A DNA stretch of 64,000 nucleotides from positions 26,665 to 90,664 of the forward strand of contig JANYFL010000042.1 of assembly GCA_025362735.1 (NCBI GenBank), read 5' to 3'. How positions within the stretch are numbered: position 1 is the stretch's first letter; each line of letters starts with the position of its first letter. The notes beneath the pieces are model-generated. The model made no database searches. It was not told the origin of the DNA and was given only the letters and a program-made list of their open reading frames with translations. The stretch is from Betaproteobacteria bacterium. GTDB lineage: Bacteria > Pseudomonadota > Gammaproteobacteria > Burkholderiales > Burkholderiaceae_D. Positions 57,915 through 64,000 of this stretch are shown in pieces. A program made the translations under genes and the position numbers.

Positions 57915-59549
57915 CTACGAACCAACTTGTTTGAGGCTTTCCAGAAACTTGTCGGCATTCTGATAGCCAATGATGCGCGCGCCCGGAATGGGTTGCCCTG
58001 TGCGGTCGAAAAACAAAATGCCCGGCGGGCCGAACAGATCGAAGCGCTTGAGCAAAACTTTGTCGTCGGCCGTGTTATCGGTAACGTCCACTTGCAGTAG
58101 CACATAACCCTTCATTTTCTCTGCGACTCTGGGATCGGTATAAGTGAAGTGCTCCATCTCTTTGCATGACACACACCAGTCCGCATAAAAATCCAGCATC
58201 ACGGGCTTACCCGCATTCTGTAAACGCTGATCAAGCTCAGCACTGGTGCGAATGCGCTCGAACTGAATCAAGGATGCAGATGGTTTGACTGCAGCAGTTG
58301 AACCACTAACCCATGCGGTGATTCGCCCCATACTGGGCAGAACCGGGGCGACAATCCAGACCGCGACCGCCAGCAAGAGAACGCCGAAAAAACGTTTGAC
58401 TGTGTTCATCCACGCGCCGACGCGCGGCAATATGGAGCCCGCCGACAAACCCAGTAACAACAACGGCACACTCATTCCCGCCGCGAGCGCGAACAGGGCC
58501 AAACCGCCAACCACCACATTGCGCGTCTGACTGATGTAGATCAAAGTTCCGGCCAACGGCGCCGCAACACAAGGGCCAACGATCAACGCTGAAATGGCGC
58601 CCATCAAAAAGACACCGACCCATTTGCCAGTTGCTTCTCCACCACCCAATTGTCCCGACCATTGCGTTAATCGGGTTTGAATCGAATTCGGGATTTGCAA
58701 TTCGTAGACCCCAAACATCGACAGCGACAACACCACCAGCAGTAACGCAAACGCGCTCAGCACCCAGACATTCTGCAAGGCAGCGGCCAGCCCTTCTCCT
58801 GCAAGTCCAGCGGCAATCCCCATCAAGGTATAAATCAAGGCCATGCCAAGCGCATAAGTAAGCGCCAGCATGAAGCCGCGTCCGCGAGAAATTTTTGGAG
58901 CAGTCGCGCCGGTTTGTCCAACGATGATGGCCGAAAGGATTGGCAACATCGGCAACACACACGGGGTGAATGAAAGCAGCACACCCAGACCGATAAAAAT
59001 GGCGGCAATCGCGAACAGGTTGCCGCCTTTCAGGGTGGCCGTAATCCGAGAGCTTTCATCGATACCACCGATGCCAGAGCTGGATGTGCCGGGCGTATAC
59101 AAAGCAAGATCGATCGTGGCCGTCTTGTCGATGGGCACATAACAAAGGCCGGCATCGGCGCAACCTTGATACGTCGCATTCAAATTGAAGATGCGCGGCG
59201 TACCATCCTTGATCGGAATTCGAACCACGACTTGATTGCGATAATGTTCGACGTCCTTCTGGAAGGTCTCATCGAACTTGATTTCTCCTTTGGGATAAAC
59301 CGGATCCCCCAGCGGCACCTTCTGGCCATCGATATCAGCAGAAAACTTGAAGCGCTCGCGATAGAGATAGTAGGCGTCAGCAATACGAAAAGTCGCAGCC
59401 AGGGTTTTGCCATCAATCATTCGAGCCGAGAACTGAAAGGCATCGTCGGGTTGAAGATATTCTTCGTCCGCAAAGCATGATGACGTTATGAAAACAGCTG
59501 CGAACAAAGTCAGCAGAACTGCAATGCGGCTGAACCAACGATCACGCAT
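57915..59549 (-). CDS. dsbD: thiol:disulfide interchange protein DsbD
   Basis: Carries reducing power from cytoplasmic thioredoxin to the periplasm. It has 544 residues. After a signal peptide (ending SCFA), the alpha domain has C-x5-C (CADAGLC), the membrane beta domain has single Cys in SFTPCVLPML and VGPCVAAP, and the C-terminal thioredoxin domain has DWCVSC. All six functional cysteines are present. It overlaps cutA by eight bases, the same pairing as in E. coli. The ATG at 59549 was chosen over the one at 59579. Confidence 0.93.
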   Translation of the reverse strand: MRDRWFSRIAVLLTLFAAVFITSSCFADEEYLQPDDAFQFSARMIDGKTLAATFRIADAYYLYRERFKFSADIDGQKVPLGDPVYPKGEIKFDETFQKDVEHYRNQVVVRIPIKDGTPRIFNLNATYQGCADAGLCYVPIDKTATIDLALYTPGTSSSGIGGIDESSRITATLKGGNLFAIAAIFIGLGVLLSFTPCVLPMLPILSAIIVGQTGATAPKISRGRGFMLALTYALGMALIYTLMGIAAGLAGEGLAAALQNVWVLSAFALLLVVLSLSMFGVYELQIPNSIQTRLTQWSGQLGGGEATGKWVGVFLMGAISALIVGPCVAAPLAGTLIYISQTRNVVVGGLALFALAAGMSVPLLLLGLSAGSILPRVGAWMNTVKRFFGVLLLAVAVWIVAPVLPSMGRITAWVSGSTAAVKPSASLIQFERIRTSAELDQRLQNAGKPVMLDFYADWCVSCKEMEHFTYTDPRVAEKMKGYVLLQVDVTDNTADDKVLLKRFDLFGPPGILFFDRTGQPIPGARIIGYQNADKFLESLKQVGS

Positions 59550-59883
59550 AAAAACTTCTCGATTCCTGTGTAGCTTCATTCAGCCATTGCAAATAAGCGG
59601 GCGAAACTTGTTGAATCGGCACAGCGATGATTTCCGGAACCTCATAAGGATGATGCGTGCGGATGGCTTCTTCGACTTCGCGATAACGCTCAGTAGTCGT
59701 TTTGATAAAGAGCTGAATCTCTTCCGCTCGTTCAACGGCGCCTTGCCAGCGATAGACCGATTGAACACCCGGCAAAATATTGACGCATGCGGCCAAACGG
59801 CTTTCAACTAACAGAGTAGCAATCCGTTCCGCACTGACCTTATCAGGTACCGTGGTCAGAACGAGCAGCGCAGATTGAGTCAT
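59542..59883 (-). CDS. cutA: divalent-cation tolerance protein CutA
   Basis: A trimeric ferredoxin-like protein of 113 residues. Hallmarks are LAACVNILPGVQSVYRWQG and the HPYEVPEIIAVPI segment. Despite the name its metal-binding function is uncertain (family knowledge). It precedes dsbD with an 8-bp overlap. Confidence 0.93.
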   Translation of the reverse strand: MTQSALLVLTTVPDKVSAERIATLLVESRLAACVNILPGVQSVYRWQGAVERAEEIQLFIKTTTERYREVEEAIRTHHPYEVPEIIAVPIQQVSPAYLQWLNEATQESRSFYA

Positions 59884-59980
59884 GGTGAGTGGTTTCCCGG
59901 GATTTCTTGCTTATTACTCGTTCGATTCGAACTTGTCTATTGGATAGTCGTTTATCCGCTCGGTTCCTTACTTCACACTT

Positions 59981-60790
59981 CTACTTCAACAAGCGTCGTC
60001 GGGTTAGAACCATTGCCAGATAAAAACCCGCAACGATGTAGCAAGACAGCACCAGTAAATCCTGTATCGGTGCTGCGGGCATATGTCCGAGGATCAACGG
60101 CCGCACCAGATTGACGGCTGCACTCAATGGCAGCCATTGCACCAGGCTTTGCAACCATTGTGGCAACTGGGTTAACGGGAAAAACACTCCGGACAAAAAC
60201 CACATCGGTGTCACCACAATCGTGAAGTAATAGGTAAAGAAATCATAGCTACGTGCCAGTGCATTGACGACAAGACCCAGAGAAGCCCCGGCCATGCCGA
60301 TCACAAAAAGAAGTGGCAAGGCCAGCAACATGCTTGGTTCACGCGACAGGCCCAAAGCAAAAATCACCAACAGAATGGCCATGCCCGTAAATACACTCTT
60401 GCTTGCGGCCCACAGCATTTCCGCCAGCACCACGTCGTCCAGGGATAGCGGCGCGTTCAAAATCGCCTCCCAACTACGCTGAACATGCATGCGCGTGAAA
60501 GCCGAATACAGTGCCTCGAAAGTGGCCGCATTGAAAGCATTCATGCAGATCGAACCCGACGCAAGAAATACGATATAGCGGACGCCATCAATCGGCTGTA
60601 ACAGACTGCCGAGGCCGTAACCAAAAGCAAACAAGGTAATTAGCGGCTCGGCCACGTTACCGATCAAGCTGGAAATAAAGAGCCGCTTCCAGACCAGAAA
60701 ATTACGCTGCCAAATCGGTCGCCAACGCAGACTGATTGCGGGTGGGGCGTAGATTGAAGTGCTTTGAGAAGCGATAGTCGCAGTGGTCAT
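59981..60790 (-). CDS. ABC-2 type exporter permease (NodJ-like)
   Basis: An integral membrane permease of 269 residues with about six helices. It has the ABC-2 motif region in VTPMWFLSGVFFPLTQLPQWLQ and the early WRPIWQRNFLVWKRLFISS, both typical of NodJ/LPS-type exporters. It partners with the ATPase encoded at 60973-61890. The two are separated by 182 bp carrying an inverted pair of REP-like elements. The exported substrate is unknown. Confidence 0.87.
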   Translation of the reverse strand: MTTATIASQSTSIYAPPAISLRWRPIWQRNFLVWKRLFISSLIGNVAEPLITLFAFGYGLGSLLQPIDGVRYIVFLASGSICMNAFNAATFEALYSAFTRMHVQRSWEAILNAPLSLDDVVLAEMLWAASKSVFTGMAILLVIFALGLSREPSMLLALPLLFVIGMAGASLGLVVNALARSYDFFTYYFTIVVTPMWFLSGVFFPLTQLPQWLQSLVQWLPLSAAVNLVRPLILGHMPAAPIQDLLVLSCYIVAGFYLAMVLTRRRLLK

Positions 60791-60850
60791 GAACGTATTT
60801 TATAGAGGTCTTTCAACAAGGATGATTACTCGTCATTTCAGTTGGCCTGC

Positions 60851-60886
60851 GGCCCCCATCCCAACCTTCCCCCAATGGGGAAAGGA
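60851..60886. repeat. REP-like palindromic element (left unit of a pair)
   Basis: GGCCCCCATCCCAACC then CTTCCCC/GGGGAAAG arms. It faces the unit at 60922-60959 in inverted orientation, in the gap between ABC transporter genes. Confidence 0.85.
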
Positions 60887-60921
60887 GTAAAACAGAGTGC
60901 TCAGCTAATCCTCTATGAATC

Positions 60922-60959
60922 TTCCTTCCCCTTCTGGGGGAAGGTTAGGATGGGGGCCA
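60922..60959. repeat. REP-like palindromic element (right unit of a pair)
   Basis: CTTCCCC/GGGGGAAG arms then GTTAGGATGGGGGCC, the reverse of the 60851 unit. It lies 13 bp from the end of the ATPase gene. Confidence 0.85.
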
Positions 60960-60972
60960 GCGAACCGAGAAA

Positions 60973-61890
60973 CTAATCCCGCATCTCCCGTCCCGTAAGC
61001 TTCAAAAACAAATCCTCCAGATTCGCGGGTCGATGCAGATAACGCATATCGTGCGCGTGCTGCAAACTGTCCAGCAAAGGTTGCGGCACATTGGTATAGC
61101 AGAACACCGTCTCGCCACTGATTTCCATGCGCTGCGACAGTGCCCGCCCCTGCGCTTCGGCCCACTCCATCGCACCGTCGCCATACACCTCGACGACACT
61201 CGCTTCGATATGCTCGGCTATCAGCGCACGCGGGACGCCGTCGGCAATCTTGCAGCCATTGTCGATGACAGCAAGCCGGTCGCACAAACGTTCTGCTTCA
61301 TCCATGAAGTGCGTGGTCAGCACAATGGTCTTGCCCTGCGCGCGCAAGGTCTTGAGCCGATCCCAAATTAAATGACGAGCCTGCGGGTCAAGACCTGTGG
61401 TTGGCTCGTCCATGAAAATCAGATCAGGGTCATTGACCAACGCGCGCGCCAACGTCAACCGTCGCTTCATGCCACCGGACAACTCGCGAATGTGAGCATC
61501 CGCTTTCGTCGTCAGGCTGGCGAACTCAAGCAAGGAGGGAATGCGCGCACGAATGTCTGCATCACGTAAACCGAAGTAGCGTCCGAACACCAACAGATTC
61601 TCGGACACGGTGAAATCAGGATCGAGGTTGTCCATTTGCGGCACCACGCCAACACGAATGCGCGCCTCGCGTCCCTTGATTGGCACCGGTAAACCCGCGA
61701 GCGTGATCGAACCCGAATCAGGATCGGTCAATCCCAAACAAAGCCGCAGCGTCGTCGTCTTGCCCGCTCCGTTCGGCCCCAGAATGCCAAAGCATTCACC
61801 TCGCTGAATCTCCAGCGACAAATCATTAACGACCTTGAGCGGGCCGTAGGATTTGTGCAGATGCTGGATGTCTAGAATCGTGTCGTTCAT
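60973..61890 (-). CDS. ABC exporter ATP-binding protein (NodI/DrrA-like)
   Basis: An ATPase of 305 residues with Walker [11 protein letters not shown] near residue 40, signature LSGGMKRRL and Walker [13 protein letters not shown]. The family-typical [13 protein letters not shown] and a C-terminal domain after the H-loop (TTHFMDEA) follow. It probably energises the permease just downstream. The ATG at 61890 was chosen; upstream ATGs extend into repeat DNA. Confidence 0.9.
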   Translation of the reverse strand: MNDTILDIQHLHKSYGPLKVVNDLSLEIQRGECFGILGPNGAGKTTTLRLCLGLTDPDSGSITLAGLPVPIKGREARIRVGVVPQMDNLDPDFTVSENLLVFGRYFGLRDADIRARIPSLLEFASLTTKADAHIRELSGGMKRRLTLARALVNDPDLIFMDEPTTGLDPQARHLIWDRLKTLRAQGKTIVLTTHFMDEAERLCDRLAVIDNGCKIADGVPRALIAEHIEASVVEVYGDGAMEWAEAQGRALSQRMEISGETVFCYTNVPQPLLDSLQHAHDMRYLHRPANLEDLFLKLTGREMRD

Positions 61891-61937
61891 GGTTATCATT
61901 GTTTGTTTCGTCGCAAGGACAAACATCTCAAATTTAC

Positions 61938-62063
61938 CGTTCGTCCTGAGTAGCCGCAACGCGGCGTATCGAAGGATGAATCATCGCAGAACAACGGACA
62001 ACGCCTCACGACTCGCCCTTCGATACGTCTGCAAAAAACGCAGACTACTCAGGACGAACGGTG
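61938..62063. repeat. long inverted repeat, CCGTTCG...TGAGTAG family, copy 2
   Basis: Left arm 61938-61980 and right arm about 62014-62063 share CCGTTCGTCCTGAGTAG and CGTATCGAAGG with each other in inverted orientation and with the element at 23625-23755. Inside the right arm is a small extra hairpin TCTGC-AAAAAAC-GCAGA. Confidence 0.85.
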
Positions 62064-62088
62064 TTGGTTATTGACTCGTAATTCGTAG

Positions 62089-62114
62089 GTTGGGATAAGC
62101 CACCGCATCCCAAC
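62089..62114. repeat. GTTGGGAT hairpin repeat
   Basis: Perfect arms GTTGGGAT and ATCCCAAC around a 10-nt loop, preceded by GTAG and ending CAACA. It is reminiscent of the widespread GTAGGTTGGG-type extragenic repeats. It lies 11 bp after the sugar dehydrogenase stop and may help terminate its transcription. Confidence 0.65.
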
Positions 62115-62124
62115 ATTCAAACTA

Positions 62125-63228
62125 TCATTTCTTATACCCAATCCGATAAATCACACCCGCATAATCATCAGATACCAATAACGCACCATCGGGCATGACT
62201 TGCACATCGACAGGGCGGCCCCAGACCTTGTCACCTTCTTGCAGCCAGCCTTGGGCGAAGACCGTTGCCGCAGTTACTCCTGTAGCGGATGTCGTGACGG
62301 ACATCACTTGATAGCCGACTTTTTTGCTGCGATTCCAGGAACCGTGTTCGGCGATAAAAATTTGATTTTGATATTCAGCAGGGAAAAGTTTGCCCGTGTA
62401 AAAGCGCATGCCGATCGCAGCAGAGTGCGCCTGAAATTTGGCGACGGGTGGCGTGAATTCTTTGCAACTGCGCTTACCACCAAACTCAGGGTCCTTGATC
62501 TCGCCCGCATGGCAATAGGGATAGCCGAAATGTTGGCCCACTTTGGTCGCATGATTCAGCTCGTCTGGCGGCACATCGTCGCCGAGCATATCGCGGCCAT
62601 TGTCGGTGAACCAGAGTTCTTTGGTATTGGGATCCCAGTCAAAGCCGACGGTGTTACGCACGCCACGCGCGATGACTTCCGGTTTGGCGTTGGCTTGATC
62701 GACCTTGATGCGCGTGATGGCTGCATACGGATCACCGGGTTCGCAGACGTTGCAAGGAGCGCCAACAGGCACATAGAGCTGACCATCCGGACCAAAGCGA
62801 ATGAATTTCCAACCGTGATATTTTTCACTGGGGAATTGATCGTTGACCACAACGGGCTTGGGCGACTGTTCCAGATTGGCTTCGATATTGTCATAACGCA
62901 GCACACGATTGACTTCCGCCACATACAACGCACCATTCTGAAAGGCCACGCCATTGGGCACATTCATACCGGATGCAATGGTGATGACCCGCTGTGCCTT
63001 GGTTCCATCGTGCTGGATCGCATACACCTTGCCTTCAGACTGTGTACCAACGAACAGTGTGCCCTTGTCACCCAGCGTCATTGAGCGTGCGTTCTTCACA
63101 TTCTCGGCAAAGATGCTGATTTCAAAACCGGGTGGGAGTTTGATGGTTTCAAGCGGTAGCGCTGCTTGGACATTGATTGCACCGGTAGCAAGCAGTAACA
63201 GAAAACAAAAACGGGGGATCAACTTCAT
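62125..63228 (-). CDS. PQQ-type sugar (sorbosone/glucose-like) dehydrogenase
   Basis: A secreted six-bladed beta-propeller protein of 367 residues. Signal peptide ends VQAA (about residue 21). Typical segments are LPPGFEISIFAENVKNARSM, YHGWKFIRFGPDGQLYVPVG, NTVGFDWDPNTKELWFTDNG and IFIAEHGSWNRSKKVGYQV. A CNVC pair near residue 156 may form a disulfide. These enzymes oxidise aldoses in the periplasm with PQQ (family knowledge; no PQQ genes are seen here). The ATG at 63228 follows AGGATG. Confidence 0.85.
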   Translation of the reverse strand: MKLIPRFCFLLLLATGAINVQAALPLETIKLPPGFEISIFAENVKNARSMTLGDKGTLFVGTQSEGKVYAIQHDGTKAQRVITIASGMNVPNGVAFQNGALYVAEVNRVLRYDNIEANLEQSPKPVVVNDQFPSEKYHGWKFIRFGPDGQLYVPVGAPCNVCEPGDPYAAITRIKVDQANAKPEVIARGVRNTVGFDWDPNTKELWFTDNGRDMLGDDVPPDELNHATKVGQHFGYPYCHAGEIKDPEFGGKRSCKEFTPPVAKFQAHSAAIGMRFYTGKLFPAEYQNQIFIAEHGSWNRSKKVGYQVMSVTTSATGVTAATVFAQGWLQEGDKVWGRPVDVQVMPDGALLVSDDYAGVIYRIGYKK

Positions 63229-63683
63229 GGTTTCATCCTGATCAACTAGTTTGCGGGCCGTGGATGCCTGTCGTTTTTTCATGACTTTCATGTTTTAAGC
63301 ACTTATTCTATCTGAGCATTTTTAATTAACAGGCCGATCAATCTGATGTGGATTAAAACAAAAAAGCCGAGCAATTTAGAGGCTTCCGTAAAAGCTTTTG
63401 TACCCGCTTTAGTTATATCTATCTGACCAAAATTTATCTTTTTTTGCGTACCGGTCGGACCTTGTGCGTCGTTCGCAAAGTGTTTGAGGGGAATTGACAT
63501 CAAAGACTTTAAGGAGAAGCGGTCAAACAAATATTTTTCTGGTTATTACGGAAGCCTTAATGTCTATGACGTAGAAATACCTGATATTGTTTTCCTCATC
63601 CGATTCCCGAATTAAGACTTGCACAAAAGATAACTTGTGGAAAACAGGTTTTGGTCATCTTAAAAAATATTAAAAACGGAAAA
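63229..63683. other. 455-bp spacer, no gene recognised
   Basis: It is AT-rich with only weak short ORFs. The one structure seen is a 12-bp inverted repeat, AGGCTTCCGTAA (63380-63391) and TTACGGAAGCCT (63546-63557), 154 bp apart. AAGGAG at 63511 is not followed by a plausible gene start at the right distance. Confidence 0.5.
63380..63557. repeat. 12-bp inverted repeat with 154-bp interior
   Basis: The perfect 12-bp arms AGGCTTCCGTAA and TTACGGAAGCCT end sharply on both sides; the interior is not self-complementary. It could be a small mobile-element footprint or a chance match. Confidence 0.4.
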
Positions 63684-63866
63684 ATGAATATGCGCCTGCC
63701 AAAACCATTTCAATTACTGTCAGTGTTATTGGGTCTTGGACTGATTTTGTTTCACCCTGTCTTTGCGCAAACTAAATCTGGCAATTCACTTTCAGATCAG
63801 TCACCTACTGCGAAAGAAGCAGGAGTCTTTGCGAGAGAGTATTTCAAGTCTGTAATTTCAAGGTAA
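63684..63866 (+). CDS. small secreted protein, unknown function
   Basis: A 60-residue ORF with a convincing signal peptide (MNMRLPKPFQLLSVLLGLG then ILFHPVFA, cut near residue 28) and a mature part of about 32 polar residues (QTKSGNSLSDQSPTAKEAG). The ribosome-binding site is weak (CGGA). It may be a short exported peptide or the 5' piece of a frameshifted gene. No family recognised. Confidence 0.5.
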   Translation: MNMRLPKPFQLLSVLLGLGLILFHPVFAQTKSGNSLSDQSPTAKEAGVFAREYFKSVISR

Positions 63867-63905
63867 TTAGGGCGTTTCGTAACCGGAGTATGGTTGGAGA
63901 TACGC

Positions 63906-64000
63906 ATGGTTACTGGGCGCAACAGGGTATTTAGTTGTTCGACCAACTATTTGAGTGGTCGGAAGTGCATTTTTTGCGGTTCGTACCAGACTGTGAAGAC
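63906..64000 (+). CDS. partial ORF at window end, CxxC-containing
   Basis: The frame opens at an ATG with GGAG six bases upstream and stays open to the window edge (31 codons). It includes KCIFCGSYQ, a possible zinc-knuckle half. It is too short to identify. Confidence 0.3.
   Translation, partial: MVTGRNRVFSCSTNYLSGRKCIFCGSYQTVK

Noticed and set aside
59920..59932. GTTCGA-T-TCGAAC palindrome upstream of cutA
   Set aside because: Short and without promoter context or further copies; could be chance.
63303..63530. 75-codon minus-strand ORF upstream of the sugar dehydrogenase
   Set aside because: TTG start, no ribosome-binding site, no recognisable domain, and it overlaps the inverted repeat at 63380-63557.

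Overview
The window is a chromosomal segment from a betaproteobacterium. The best evidence is gene order: cyaY next to lptM-lysA, mrcA divergent from pilMNOPQ, then aroK-aroB-dgt and gltB-gltD, together with fmdB-DUF502-aspS and a magnesium-type hemB carrying an antisense small RNA of the anti-hemB type. No ribosomal RNA, tRNA, prophage or CRISPR array was seen. Genus and order cannot be fixed from the sequence alone.

Layout. 1-844: 3' end of a calcium-loop (VCBS/FG-GAP) repeat protein. 974-3920 (minus): ATM1-type ABC exporter and pyrC. 4058-4474: acyl-CoA thioesterase. 4481-13437 (minus): a fatty-acid degradation cluster headed by a TetR regulator with a clear promoter/operator, followed by acyl-CoA dehydrogenase, 3-hydroxyacyl-CoA dehydrogenase/enoyl-CoA hydratase, thiolase, a second enoyl-CoA hydratase, an HSDL2-like SDR and a GST. 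13539-16158 (minus): clsB, an EEP hydrolase and nudB. 16180-16772: hicAB. 16861-19780 (minus): fmdB, DUF502 and aspS. 19979-23617: divergent ssb and uvrA. 23822-29944: periplasmic enzymes, a phosphohexomutase and a CorA-type channel. 29962-31981: hemB and engB with the small RNA between them. 32201-34642: cytochrome c4 and the msrPQ methionine sulfoxide repair pair. 34671-38871: lysA, lptM, cyaY and mrcA. 39216-47183: type IV pilus assembly genes, shikimate genes and a dNTPase. 47205-47912: a REP-associated tyrosine transposase (RAYT). 48182-54550: glutamate synthase. 54625-63228: an S9 peptidase, a phasin-like protein, a GNAT, cutA-dsbD, an ABC-2 exporter and a PQQ-type sugar dehydrogenase. 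63684-64000: small uncharacterised ORFs.

The spacers hold at least three families of palindromic repeats. One is a GGCCCCCA...CCTTCCCC hairpin with eight clear units and some weaker variants. The second is a long two-armed element (CCGTTCGTCCTGAGTAG core) present twice. The third is a GTTGGGAT/ATCCCAAC hairpin. A GGGTCAGACCC palindrome also lies just downstream of the RAYT.

The most interesting non-coding feature is a roughly 100-nt plus-strand RNA at 31110-31209, transcribed away from hemB. It has its own promoter, two hairpins, a C/U-rich anti-Shine-Dalgarno segment and a strong terminator. Other points worth attention are an internally deleted DUF559 gene remnant, a methyltransferase-like lipoprotein, a perfect 17-bp hairpin at 25155-25194, and a candidate FNR-type site before pilM.
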